From Acuticoccus sediminis (GTDB taxonomy: Bacteria; Pseudomonadota; Alphaproteobacteria; Rhizobiales; Amorphaceae): a DNA stretch of 64,000 bases. This document shows, one piece after another, positions 52,305-61,299 of the stretch. The DNA is taken from contig NZ_QHHQ01000004.1 of NCBI RefSeq assembly GCF_003258595.1, forward strand, positions 496,001 through 560,000, read 5' to 3'. The translations under genes were made by a program, and so were the position numbers. The notes under the pieces are model-generated. The model was not told the origin of the DNA. It worked only from the letters and a program-made list of their open reading frames with translations, and searched no databases. Each line of letters begins with the position of its first letter. Positions within the stretch are counted from its first letter, which is position 1.

Positions 52305-55300
52305 TCAGAGGATGAAGTCGGTTCCGGTCAGGTAGACGACGTTGTTGAACTTCATCTGCAATTCGATCTCGGGGTCGCTGTCGACGTTGACGTAGAGGAT
52401 CGACGTGTTGCCGAAGCTGTAATAGTTCATCTGGCCCGGCTCGGTGATCTCCGCGGTGCCGATGAAGTCGAACGCCTGGTTGCCGCTCCGGGTCCGGTCC
52501 GCGTCGAGCGCGGACATGTCGATCCTGTCGTGGTCGGCCCGGGTGAAGTCGACGATGATGTCCCGCGTCTCGGGCGTGTTGCCGGAATCGCCGTAGGAGA
52601 TGTAGCGGATCGTGTCCGCCCCCTTGCCGAGCGTGATCCGGTCCTGGCCGGAGTTGCCGACCAGCGTGTCGTTGCCCTCATCGCCCATCAGCGTATCGTC
52701 GCCGCCGCCGCCCGAGATGGAATCGCCGCCGCCGGCCCCGTAGAGGCGGTTCGCGTCGCTGTTGCCCTGGATCACGTTGGCGAGGCCGTTGCCGGTCCCC
52801 ACCGGACGCCCCGACCCCAGGGTCAGGTTCTCGACGTTGGCGGGCAGCGTGTAGCTCGGCATGTAGGAGAGGACATGGTCCGTCCCTTCGCCGCTCGCTT
52901 CCACGACGAGGTCGCCGCTGGCGGCGACCACATACTCGTCGTTGCCGGTGCCTCCGGTCATCGTGTCGTGGCCGCTGCCGCCGTTCAGCGTGTCGTCGCC
53001 GCCGCCGCCGGTCAGGGTGTCGCTTCCGTCGAGGCCCTGGAGGTCGTTGCTCGCGTCGTTGCCCGTCAACACGTTGTCCAGCGTGTTGCCGATGCCCCGG
53101 CGCGGACCGGACCCGCGGATGGTCAGGTTCTCGAGATTGTCGCCCAGCGTGTAGTCGAGATAGGCGAGGACGAGGTCCGTCCCCTCCCCGGCGTTCTCCG
53201 TGATCCGATCGCCGGCGACCGCGACGGTGTAGGTGTCGTTCCCCGTGCCGCCGATCATGCTGTCGTTGCCGTCGTTGCCGTTCAGCGTGTCGTCGCCGTC
53301 GCGGCCGACGATGTAGTCGTCGCCGTCCTTGCCCGTCAGCGTATTGTCCCGGGCATTGCCGAGGATCGTGTTGTCGAGGGCGTTGCCGATGCCCTGCGTG
53401 GCGTTGCCGAAGAGCTCCAGCCGCTCGAAGTGGTCGCCCAGCGTGAAGTTGAAGTAGGCGGCGATGGTGTCCCGCCCGTCCGAGGCCGCCTCCACGACGC
53501 TGTCGGTCGCGAGCGTCATGATGTAGCGGTCGTCTCCGGAGCCGCCTTCCAGCGTGTTGAACCCCTCTCCGCCGTCCAGCGTGTCGTTGCCGGCCCCGCC
53601 GATCAGCGTGTCGTTGCCGCCGAGGCCGCGCAGGACGTTGCCGCTGCCGTTGCCGACGATCAGGTTGTTCGCCGCGTTGCCGCTCCCGGTGATCGCGTTG
53701 CCGGCGAGCTCGAGGCGCTCGAAGTTCTCCGCCAGCGTGACGTTGTCGACGTAGGTGACGACCGTGTCGTTCCCCTCGCCCGGCTTCTCCACGGCGATGT
53801 CCTCGGGCAGGCCGACGACGTAGGTGTCGTCCCCCGTGCCGCCCGTCATGCTGTCCACCCCGGCGCCGCCGTCCAGCGTATCGTTCCCGCTCCCGCCCTC
53901 GATGGTGTCGTTGCCGCTGTTGCCGACGAGGCTGTCGTTGCCGCCGAGCCCGCTGAGGATGTTGGCCTCGGCGTTGCCGATGATGACGTTGGCGACGTCC
54001 GTCCCCGTCCCGGCGATCACCGAGCCCAGGAGCGTCAGGTTCTCGAGATCGCTCGTCAGCGTGAAGTCGCGGTAGGTCTGGACCGTATCGTTGCCGGAGC
54101 TCTCGATGATGGTGTCGCCGGCCGCGGCGACGACATAGGTGTCGTCCCCGTCGCCGCCGTCCATCGTGTCATTGCCGGCGCCGCCGTTCAGCGTGTCGTT
54201 GCCGGGGCCGCCGACCATCGCGTCGTCGCCGCCGCCGGCGTCGAGGCTGTCGTTGCCGGCCCCGCCGGCGAGCGTCGAATCGTAGTCGCCGATGCTGGTC
54301 AGCGTGTTGTCGCCCGCGCTGCCGATCAGCGTCGCGCCGTTGTAGACGGTGACGTTCTCGATCCCCCGCAGCACGTCGCGGGTGTCGCCCTGGTACTGGA
54401 TGTAGCCGGCCGTCAGGTGCACCGCCCAGTGGGCGTCCACGTCGAGGTCGATGGCCGACCACACCAGCGTGTCGACCCCGTCCCCGCCGTCCCAGGTCGA
54501 CGAGGCGGCGCCCGTCCCGGCATTCTTGATGAGCACGTCGTCGCCGGAGCCGCCGCCGTACTCGTCCGCGGCGCGGAAGGCGCTGCCGACCACCGTGTCG
54601 TTGCCCGAGCCGCCGTCGACGGTGTCGCGGTCTGCGCCGCCGACGATCGAGTCGTTGCCGCTGCCGCCGAGGAGCAGGCTCGGCCCGCCGCCGCCGTGGA
54701 TGGTGTCGTTCCCGGCCCCGCCGTCGATCGTGTCCTCGCCGCCGCCGCCGGTCAGCACGTTGTCGAAGGTGCCGATCGCCAGGATGACGTTGTTGCCGCT
54801 GCTGCCGATCACCGGCGCGTCGTGGAAGATGGTGATGTTCTCGATGTTGATCAGCCGGTCGTAGCGAACGCCGTTGAGGTCGATCCGCCCGGCTTCGAGG
54901 TTCGCCGACCAGCCGGCCGCGGCACTGGCCCCGGCGACCGACCACTCCAGCGTGTCGCTGCCGAAGCCGCCGTCCCACGTGACCCCGTTCGGCCCGGCGT
55001 CGGCGGACTTCACGAAGACGTCGTCGCCGTCCTCGCCATAGAGCCGCTCGCCGGCGTCGCCGCCGGCCCGCAGCGTATCGTCCCCGTCGCCGCCGTAGAG
55101 CGTGTCGAGGCCGCTCTCCCCGTCGAGATCGTCGTTGCCGAGGCCGCCGAGCAGCCGGTCCTCGGCGGCCCCGCCCTTCAGCGTGTCGTCGCCGTCGTCG
55201 CCGCTCAGCGTGTCGGCGCCGTTGTCGCCCAGGACGAGGTCGTCGCCGGTGCCCCCGAAGATCTGATCGGCGGACCCGCCGCCGTCCAGCGTGTCCTCGC

Positions 55301-55943
55301 CCGCGCCGCCGAGAAGCGTGTCGTTGGAGGCATCGCCCCTAAGGACGTCGTTGCCCGCCTCGCCGTCGAGGAGGTCGTTTCCGCCGCCCCCCTCCAGCGT
55401 GTCCTGATCGTAGCCGCCGCGGATGCTGTCGTCGCCGTCGCCCCCCTCGAGGAGGTCGTCGTCGAAGCCGCCGTGGATGGAGTCGTTGCCGGCCTCACCG
55501 AGGATCGTGTCGTCCGCGTAGCTGCCGATCGCCGAATCGTTGCCGTTGCCAAGCCGGATGTCGTCGTCGCCGTAGGTGCCGTGGACCGAGTCGTCACCAT
55601 CGCGCGAGCGGATCGTGTCGTCGCCCGCCCCTGCGAAGATGGTGTCGTTGCCCGAGCCGGTGGTGATGCTCTCCGCACCGTCGCCGCCGACGAAGTCCAC
55701 GGCCGCCGTCCCCTCGTAGGCGAAGCCCTCGAAGCCGGAGACGAGGGAGCGGATCCGGTCGACCTCCATCCGGCCCGTGACGTAGTCGACCTCGATGGTT
55801 GCGGTCGTACCGGTCTCGAGGAGCAGCGTGTCCCGTCCGCCGCTGCCGTCGTAGCGCTCGCCGGCCTTCGGATCGTCGGCGACGATGACGTTGTCCGCCG
55901 CATCGCCGATCGGCCCCGGGATGACCTCGGCGTCCTCATCCAT
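52305..55943 (-). CDS. Large RTX calcium-binding repeat protein
   Basis: A 1212-residue protein made almost entirely of RTX repeats. The first 60 residues are acidic with no recognised domain. From about residue 64 to 1125 there are repeated GGxGxDxxx blocks (SGSGNDTIFAGAGDDTI) and spacer units like ERLELAGNAITGSGNAANN. The C-terminal 80 residues form a serralysin-type block (DFTRADHDRIDMSALDAD) ending TGTDFIL, as in the neighbouring protease. No catalytic domain is visible, so a calcium-dependent surface layer, adhesin or matrix role is more likely than enzyme activity. Type I secretion is expected, but no dedicated ABC/HlyD pair lies here. Confidence 0.88.
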   Translation of the reverse strand: MDEDAEVIPGPIGDAADNVIVADDPKAGERYDGSGGRDTLLLETGTTATIEVDYVTGRMEVDRIRSLVSGFEGFAYEGTAAVDFVGGDGAESITTGSGNDTIFAGAGDDTIRSRDGDDSVHGTYGDDDIRLGNGNDSAIGSYADDTILGEAGNDSIHGGFDDDLLEGGDGDDSIRGGYDQDTLEGGGGNDLLDGEAGNDVLRGDASNDTLLGGAGEDTLDGGGSADQIFGGTGDDLVLGDNGADTLSGDDGDDTLKGGAAEDRLLGGLGNDDLDGESGLDTLYGGDGDDTLRAGGDAGERLYGEDGDDVFVKSADAGPNGVTWDGGFGSDTLEWSVAGASAAAGWSANLEAGRIDLNGVRYDRLINIENITIFHDAPVIGSSGNNVILAIGTFDNVLTGGGGEDTIDGGAGNDTIHGGGGPSLLLGGSGNDSIVGGADRDTVDGGSGNDTVVGSAFRAADEYGGGSGDDVLIKNAGTGAASSTWDGGDGVDTLVWSAIDLDVDAHWAVHLTAGYIQYQGDTRDVLRGIENVTVYNGATLIGSAGDNTLTSIGDYDSTLAGGAGNDSLDAGGGDDAMVGGPGNDTLNGGAGNDTMDGGDGDDTYVVAAAGDTIIESSGNDTVQTYRDFTLTSDLENLTLLGSVIAGTGTDVANVIIGNAEANILSGLGGNDSLVGNSGNDTIEGGSGNDTLDGGAGVDSMTGGTGDDTYVVGLPEDIAVEKPGEGNDTVVTYVDNVTLAENFERLELAGNAITGSGNAANNLIVGNGSGNVLRGLGGNDTLIGGAGNDTLDGGEGFNTLEGGSGDDRYIMTLATDSVVEAASDGRDTIAAYFNFTLGDHFERLELFGNATQGIGNALDNTILGNARDNTLTGKDGDDYIVGRDGDDTLNGNDGNDSMIGGTGNDTYTVAVAGDRITENAGEGTDLVLAYLDYTLGDNLENLTIRGSGPRRGIGNTLDNVLTGNDASNDLQGLDGSDTLTGGGGDDTLNGGSGHDTMTGGTGNDEYVVAASGDLVVEASGEGTDHVLSYMPSYTLPANVENLTLGSGRPVGTGNGLANVIQGNSDANRLYGAGGGDSISGGGGDDTLMGDEGNDTLVGNSGQDRITLGKGADTIRYISYGDSGNTPETRDIIVDFTRADHDRIDMSALDADRTRSGNQAFDFIGTAEITEPGQMNYYSFGNTSILYVNVDSDPEIELQMKFNNVVYLTGTDFIL
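52590..55690 (-). repeat. RTX repeat array of the large repeat protein
   Basis: About 3.1 kb of imperfect repeats encoding GGxGxDxxx nonapeptides. There are three arrangements: nonapeptide-only near the N-terminus, a middle part with VTWDGGFGSDTLEWS-type spacers used twice, and a C-terminal part with a repeated unit of roughly 100 residues carrying DDTYxV and NLE(N/R)LxL motifs. Confidence 0.8.
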
Positions 55944-56150
55944 GGCGTGGTACGCCTCCCGAGCGCCGGCGGCGCGCGGACCCGGGCGGTCGCTCCGGGC
56001 GGTTCGCGGAAATGGAGATGCGTGATCGCACCCGGGTGCAGCGTCCTCTCATGGACGCGCATCAGACCACATCACCCTAAGATTGAAAAGAACCAGTATC
56101 GCAACTTTTCGGTGGGTCGGCCGCGCATGCCGGATGCGCCCTCCGCCGCA

Positions 56151-56184
56151 AACGAAAAGGCGGCGGCCCCGGGGGACCGCCGCC
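56151..56184 (-). terminator. Rho-independent terminator of the TolC-family gene
   Basis: Read on the minus strand, an 8-bp stem (GGCGGCGG/CCGCCGCC, 56159-56166 and 56177-56184) with a ten-base loop is followed by TTTTCGTT. It begins 40 bases after the TolC-family stop at 56224 and is the best intrinsic terminator in the window. Confidence 0.8.
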
Positions 56185-56223
56185 TGAAACGTGGAGCTGA
56201 GATGCCGCCCGAAGGCCGTGCGG

Positions 56224-57597
56224 TCAGCGACCGTCCGGGGTCTTGGCGCCGTACCACTTGTTGCGGACGGCGTCGGTGTGCTCCTCGGGACGGTAGTTGT
56301 CGACGTTGATGCCGAGCGAGGCGACGTTGAGGCGGCCGACGTTGGACAGGAGCTGGAACGCGGCCGCGTCCTTGTCGCGCTGCGCCTGCACCAGCGTGAT
56401 CTGCGCGCTGATGAGGTCGCGCTGCGAGTCCAGAACGTCGAGCGTGGTGCGCTGGCCGACCCGCTGCTCCTCGATGACGCCTTCGAGGGCGAGCTGGGCG
56501 GAGAACACGCCGGTCTGTGCGTCGAAGATCGAGCGGACCGAGGCCTGGTAGGCCGACCAGGACGTGGCGACCGACTGGCGCACGATGTTGCGGTTGAGGT
56601 CGACCTGGATGCGCGCCGCGCCCAGGTTCTCCTTCGCCTGACGCACCTGCGCCGACACCTGGCCGCGCTGGTACAGCGGGATCGTCAGGTTGAGGCCGAA
56701 GCGGGCGTCGTCGGTGCGGTCGGCGAGGCCGACCGTGTCCACCGTCGAGCTCGCCGACGCGGTGGCCGACAGGCTCGGCAGGAACTGGCCTTCCAGCGCT
56801 GCCACGTTGAAGATGTTCACGTCGACGTTGAACAGCGAGGCCATGATCGCCGGGTGCCCCTGCTGGCCGGTGTTCAGCGCGGCGGCGAGGTCCTTCGGCA
56901 GCAGCCGCTCGACGTTGAAGTTGTCACGCAGGTTGTTGGCGACGAGGTTCGTCTGGCGCTGGTAGGTCGCCCGGGCCGCCTCGTAGTTCGCCTCGGAGGC
57001 GTTCAGCAGCGACTGCGACTCGGCGCGCCGGGCCTCGGCCTGCGAGACGTCCGTGCGGGTCCCCTCGCCGACCTCGAAGCGGTCGCGCGCCGCGCGGACC
57101 TGCTCGCCGAGGAACTCGACGTCGTTGCGGCGCAGGTTCACGATCTGGCGGTAGAGGATCACGTCGAGGAACGCGACCGCCGAGTTGAGGAGGATGTCCT
57201 GCTCGGTCACCTGCAGGTCCGCCCGCTGCGCCTGAACCGACGACTCGGCCTGCCGGATCGTGTTGCGGACCTGGAAGCCCTGGAAGATCGGCTGCTGGAG
57301 CTGCAGCGCGAACTCCACCTGGTTGTTGGATGTGTAGCCGCGCACGGCGCGAGCGCCATACACCTGCGTCGCCGAGGTCAGATAGGAAATGGACGCCTGC
57401 ACGAGCGGCCGGTTCTGGGACCGGGCGATCGCGATATCCTCGTCCACGGCCCTGAGCTGGGCTCGCGCCACATTCAGCTGCGGGTTGGTCGAGTATGCTG
57501 ACGCCAGGGATTCCGTCATCGTCTGAGACGACGCCGGGTTCCCCCAGACGGCCAGTGCGACCGCGGCCAAGGCTGAAACTCGGATACGACTTGGCAT
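56224..57597 (-). CDS. TolC-family outer-membrane channel protein
   Basis: A 457-residue outer-membrane factor. The signal peptide RIRVSALAAVALAVWG ends near ASSQ. The two internal repeats of the family are visible: ESLASAYSTNPQLNVARAQL with FQVRNTIRQAESSVQAQRAD in the first, and QVSAQVRQAKENLGAARIQV with TTLDVLDSQRDLISAQITLV in the second. It forms the trimeric exit duct for RND pumps and type I secretion systems, so it may serve the RND pump and the RTX proteins encoded next to it. The Met at 57597 has a GAGGG ribosome-binding site; the Met nine residues earlier is less likely. It is followed by a good terminator. Confidence 0.94.
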   Translation of the reverse strand: MPSRIRVSALAAVALAVWGNPASSQTMTESLASAYSTNPQLNVARAQLRAVDEDIAIARSQNRPLVQASISYLTSATQVYGARAVRGYTSNNQVEFALQLQQPIFQGFQVRNTIRQAESSVQAQRADLQVTEQDILLNSAVAFLDVILYRQIVNLRRNDVEFLGEQVRAARDRFEVGEGTRTDVSQAEARRAESQSLLNASEANYEAARATYQRQTNLVANNLRDNFNVERLLPKDLAAALNTGQQGHPAIMASLFNVDVNIFNVAALEGQFLPSLSATASASSTVDTVGLADRTDDARFGLNLTIPLYQRGQVSAQVRQAKENLGAARIQVDLNRNIVRQSVATSWSAYQASVRSIFDAQTGVFSAQLALEGVIEEQRVGQRTTLDVLDSQRDLISAQITLVQAQRDKDAAAFQLLSNVGRLNVASLGINVDNYRPEEHTDAVRNKWYGAKTPDGR

Positions 57598-57826
57598 GCT
57601 CACGCCCTCTAGGAACCAGAGCATGTTTTAAGTGCAGGTCAATTCCTTGAGCCAGACCCCAGTTCCCCCCGACAGGGTCAGAACCATCAGGCCATCAGCG
57701 TGTGCGTCTTTCCTGCAACGACACATGAACCATACATGAAGGTCGCCGAGGATTGTCCACAGAGCGCAACGATCAGAGGTGGAACCGTGTCCGATCCGCC
57801 GTCTCCCGTCGACCGCGCCGCGGCGG

Positions 57827-58495
57827 TCAGAAGACGAACGCGGGCTCGGCCTTGAACCCGGGGAGAATCGTCGCCGCCGCGTTGATGCTGTAGCGCATCG
57901 AAACGCCGTGCTCGCCCTTGGCGAAGATCTGCACGCGGCCCGCCAGTCCCTCGCCGTGGATCGCGACGAGGCGGCCTCCGACCTTGAGCTGCTCGATGAG
58001 CTTGACCGGCTCCACGAGGATGGCACCGTCGACGAAGATCACGTCGTACGGCGCTTCCTTCGGCCAGCCCTCCTCGAGCGGACCGGTCACGACGACCACG
58101 TTGGAGACGTCCTCCTCGAGGTCGGCGGTGGCCCTGTCGGCGAGCTCCTCCTCGCACTCCAGCGCGATCACGGAGCCGGCGAGCTGTCCAAGGATCGCCG
58201 CGGTGTAGCCGAGGCCGGCGCCGACCAGCAGCACCACGTCGTCCTCGACCGGCTGGGCGGTCTGGATCATGCGCGCCAGGATCGCCGGTCGCGTCATGGT
58301 GCGGACCGGGCGGCCGATGGCGTCACGCTGGATCGGGAGGGCCTCGTCGGAATACGCGATGGCGCGCAGCTCGCCCGGCACGAACTTCTCGCGCTGGATC
58401 GAGAGGAACGCGTCCTGGATCCGGTGGTCTGTGACGTCGAACGTACGCAGCTGGTTGTTGACCATCCGAGTGCGCAGAATCGCCTCGTCACCCAT
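57827..58495 (-). CDS. Protein-L-isoaspartate O-methyltransferase family protein
   Basis: A 222-residue methyltransferase of the PIMT family. The N-terminal RMVNNQLRTFDVTDHRIQDA and REKFVPGELR are the family's opening. SAM motif I is VLLVGAGLGYTAAILGQLA, and YDVIFVDGAI and LKVGGRLVAI are the later motifs. The usual substrate-loop Ser/Gln residues are replaced by MTRPAILARM, common in the alphaproteobacterial branch next to tolC, so true isoaspartyl repair is not certain. Met 58495 has an AGGAGA ribosome-binding site. It lies upstream of the TolC gene in the same direction, a pairing often seen in Alphaproteobacteria. Confidence 0.88.
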   Translation of the reverse strand: MGDEAILRTRMVNNQLRTFDVTDHRIQDAFLSIQREKFVPGELRAIAYSDEALPIQRDAIGRPVRTMTRPAILARMIQTAQPVEDDVVLLVGAGLGYTAAILGQLAGSVIALECEEELADRATADLEEDVSNVVVVTGPLEEGWPKEAPYDVIFVDGAILVEPVKLIEQLKVGGRLVAIHGEGLAGRVQIFAKGEHGVSMRYSINAAATILPGFKAEPAFVF

Positions 58496-58567
58496 CGTCG
58501 TTCTCCTCACGGGTCAATACCCGCGTCGTTGGGCGCACCGGCGAAGCCACCACCGCGCCGGTCAAGC

Positions 58568-58641
58568 TGGAGGCGACGGCCGGAATCGAACCGGCGTACA
58601 CGGATTTGCAGTCCGCTGCGTAACCACTCCGCCACGTCGCC
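58568..58641 (-). tRNA. tRNA-Cys (anticodon GCA)
   Basis: A 74-base cloverleaf on the minus strand with encoded CCA. The acceptor stem GGCGACG pairs with CGTCGCC. The anticodon arm reads GGACTGCAAATCC, with GCA as anticodon, and the T-arm GCCGGTTCGATTCCGGC is intact. It lies upstream of the methyltransferase gene and about 4.3 kb from cysS. Confidence 0.95.
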
Positions 58642-58791
58642 GCAGCCGGTTCGATACGCGAAAGCCCGGTGGACGGCAAGCCTGACATGTGCCCTCCTTA
58701 CTTCACCCACAAGTACGACACCCCGGTGTTGCTGGCATGCGGCGGACTTGCCGGGGTAAGCACGCGTGCGAAACGAGCGTTCAAAGGTCCG

Positions 58792-60717
58792 ATGGCGAAA
58801 TTGATCCTCATCCTGATGGCAGCGCTGCTCGCGGTCGGTGAAGCGCAAGGCGCGCCGCAGGTGAGCGACCTCGTCTCCAGCGAGGCCCGCCTCAGCGCGA
58901 ACGTGCGCGAGGACTGGCAGACCGGATCGGTTGTCGACGTGACGATGTCCGTCACCGAACCGGTCGACGGCTGGACCGTCGAGCTCGACGCCGGCGGCAG
59001 CATCGTGAACATCTGGAACGCGGTCGTGATGTCGCAGCGGGGGACGCGCTACGTGCTGGGTCCGGCGAGCTACAACCACCAGATCCGCGCCGGGACCAGC
59101 ATCGAGTTCGGGATGGAGATCGACGGCGGCGGCGCCTTCTCGCTGGTCACCGCCGAGGTCAAGCTCGCCGCGGACGTTGCGGGCCAGGCCGCCGATGCCG
59201 CCATCGCCCCCCCGCCTCCGCCGCCGGGCACGGCGATCCCGACGCCGGGCGGCCAGCGGGCGCCGGCGGCACCCGCGGCGCCCGCCACCACCGCCGTCCC
59301 GGCTCAGGCCGTCGGCCTCGGCGTCTCCAATCCCACCGTCGCCGAGCCGCCGGGCGCCGCGCTCCAGCTCGCCGCCTTCGCGCCCGGGCCGTTCTCCGTC
59401 CGCGGCACGCGCATCGTCGATTCCGGCGGTCGCCCGGTCGAGATCCACGGCATCAACTGGTTCGGCTTCGAGACCGAGATCTACGTCCCCCACGGGCTCT
59501 GGGCACGCAACTGGCGCGACATGATGGACGAGGTGCGCTCGCTCGGCTTCAACACGCTGCGCATCCCCTTCTCGGGCGAGCTGGTCGCCACCGGCGGCGA
59601 CGTCTCGGGCATCGACTTCGCCCTCAACCCGGACCTCGCCGGCCTCAACGGCATCCAGATCCTCGACCTCATCGTCGACTACGCCGACACCATCGGCCTC
59701 AGGGTCCTGCTCGACTATCACCGCGGCAAGCCGGGCGGCGGGCCGAACGACAACGGCCTCTGGTACGGCGACGGCCGCACCGAGGCCGACGTCATCGCCG
59801 AGTGGCAGGCCATGGCCGAGCGGTACCGCGACAAGCCGGCGGTGATCGGCGCCGACCTCATGAACGAGCCGCACATGGCCACCTGGGGGGACGGCTCGGC
59901 CACCGACTGGGGCGCGGCGGCGGGGCGCATCGGCAACGCCGTCCTCGAGGTGGCGCCGGACTGGCTCGTCATCGTCGAGGGCACCGCGGTCTACGACGGC
60001 GACACCTACTGGTGGGGCGGGAACCTGCAGGGCGTGCGCGACCATCCGGTCCGCCTCAGCGCGCCGGACAAGCTGGTCTACTCGATCCACGACTACCCGC
60101 CGTCGGTCTACGAGCAGCCCTGGTTCAGCGACGGGCGCCCCCTAAGGGAGGTGTGGGACAAGAACTGGGGCTACATCGTCAGGGACGGCATCGGGCCGGT
60201 GCTGATCGGCGAATGGGGCAGCTTCCTCGAGACCCACGCCGACCTCACCTGGGCGGCCGAGCTCTCCGACTACATCACGTCGCTCGGCGTTCCGTGGTTC
60301 TGGTGGTCGCTGAACCCCAATTCCGGCGACACCGGCGGCCTCCTCGCGGACGACTGGACCACGGTGCGGCCAGAGGTGATCCGCGTCCTCCAGCCGTTCC
60401 TCGCCACCAGCCGCCCGCCGGTCCCGCTCGCCGCGAGCGCGACGAACGCCGGCGCGGTGTTCGCGGTCACGCTGGACGCGCCGGCGGCGGAGAGCGTCGC
60501 GGTCAGGTTCGCGACGGTCGACGGCACGGCGACGGCCGGCAGGGACTACGTCGCCACCGCCGGCACCCTGACGTTCGATCCCGGCGAGACGCGCAAATCG
60601 GTCTCCGTTCCGATCCTGCCGGACGGCGGCGCCGGGGGCGACACGCACTTCTACCTCGTCGTCGGCGACGCCAGCGGCTCGCGCGCCTCCGGCACCGCGA
60701 TCATCACCGGCGACTAG
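58792..60717 (+). CDS. Secreted CBM2-GH5 endoglucanase with C-terminal Calx-beta domain
   Basis: A 641-residue modular glycoside hydrolase. The Sec signal is KLILILMAALLAVGEAQG. Residues about 25-125 resemble a family 2 carbohydrate-binding module with conserved Trp residues (DGWTVELD, VNIWNAVV). A Pro/Ala-rich linker (about 139-195) leads to the GH5 domain (about 197-540), with acid/base Glu359 (LMNEPHM), nucleophile Glu474 (LIGEWGSF) and the substrate-site SIHDYPP and WFWWSLNPNSGDTGG. A Calx-beta domain (about 545-640, ATVDGTATAGRDYVATAGT) closes the protein. ATG 58792 has AAAGG upstream and the signal peptide; earlier in-frame starts overrun the tRNA side. It probably cleaves beta-1,4-glucan outside the cell. 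Confidence 0.93.
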   Translation: MAKLILILMAALLAVGEAQGAPQVSDLVSSEARLSANVREDWQTGSVVDVTMSVTEPVDGWTVELDAGGSIVNIWNAVVMSQRGTRYVLGPASYNHQIRAGTSIEFGMEIDGGGAFSLVTAEVKLAADVAGQAADAAIAPPPPPPGTAIPTPGGQRAPAAPAAPATTAVPAQAVGLGVSNPTVAEPPGAALQLAAFAPGPFSVRGTRIVDSGGRPVEIHGINWFGFETEIYVPHGLWARNWRDMMDEVRSLGFNTLRIPFSGELVATGGDVSGIDFALNPDLAGLNGIQILDLIVDYADTIGLRVLLDYHRGKPGGGPNDNGLWYGDGRTEADVIAEWQAMAERYRDKPAVIGADLMNEPHMATWGDGSATDWGAAAGRIGNAVLEVAPDWLVIVEGTAVYDGDTYWWGGNLQGVRDHPVRLSAPDKLVYSIHDYPPSVYEQPWFSDGRPLREVWDKNWGYIVRDGIGPVLIGEWGSFLETHADLTWAAELSDYITSLGVPWFWWSLNPNSGDTGGLLADDWTTVRPEVIRVLQPFLATSRPPVPLAASATNAGAVFAVTLDAPAAESVAVRFATVDGTATAGRDYVATAGTLTFDPGETRKSVSVPILPDGGAGGDTHFYLVVGDASGSRASGTAIITGD

Positions 60718-61025
60718 CGCGCGCCGGGCCGCCGCGCCGACCGGCGGCGCATGGAACGGAGCGGTCGCCCCCGGGTGCGTCAATCAATTTCGGTTTCATC
60801 GAATACCCGGAGATATCCTGCACAATCGGCAGTCTGGCGAGGCGCAGCCCGGCCTCGCTGTCCAATAACTGCGCAGACGGTGTTGAACGGTTGAGCGACT
60901 TGTACGTTGACTGGCCGAAGTGGGCGCCGCCGCGCCCTCTTGGCGCCCGACCGCGCAGACGCCCTGCCGCGGTCCCATTCCTCACGCGGGCCCGCTGGCG
61001 CAGGGCCGCAGTCCGGGAGCGTTCC
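60718..61025. other. Intergenic region after the cellulase gene
   Basis: About 310 bases with no credible gene. The first 60 bases are very GC-rich and the middle (60780-60920) is AT-richer, probably promoter sequence for the small membrane protein gene. No clear terminator hairpin was found. Confidence 0.45.
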
Positions 61026-61238
61026 ATGAACGTGACGAACACTATCATCACCATCATCATCGTGGCCCTCATCGCGGCAGGTGGCGCCTACTACCTGGGC
61101 TACTTCGATGAGACCCCGCTGGAGCAGACGGGCGACGCGATCGAGAACGCGACCGACCGTGCTGGCGACGCGGCCGAAAACGCGGCGGACAGCGCGCAGG
61201 AGGCGGCCGACGACGCGGCCGCGGCGACCAACAACTAA
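61026..61238 (+). CDS. Small membrane-anchored Ala/Asp-rich repeat protein
   Basis: A 70-residue protein. Residues about 5-27 are one hydrophobic membrane helix (ITIIIVALIAAGGAYYLGYF). The rest is an acidic amphipathic repeat of the A-x-D-x-A-x-x-A-A type (DRAGDAAENAADSAQEAADD), similar to small stress-linked or apolipoprotein-like helical proteins. GGGAG precedes the ATG at 61026. It could sit in the inner membrane with the helix facing the periplasm. No family name is assigned. Confidence 0.7.
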   Translation: MNVTNTIITIIIVALIAAGGAYYLGYFDETPLEQTGDAIENATDRAGDAAENAADSAQEAADDAAAATNN

Positions 61239-61299
61239 GGGCACTTCGCACGCCATCATCAGCGTCGCGCGATCCGTTCGGCCGTGCTAGCGTATTGCT

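Noticed and set aside
48980-55690. Regularly spaced DNA repeats resembling a CRISPR-like array
   Set aside because: The periodicity follows RTX nonapeptide codons inside coding sequence. There are no conserved repeats separated by unique spacers and no cas genes.
52284-56309. Very long open frame (1341 codons) on the plus strand
   Set aside because: It is antisense to the RTX repeat gene. GC-rich repeat codons rarely give stops in the opposite frame, and the translation is a repetitive Val/Asp/Arg-rich string with no domain.
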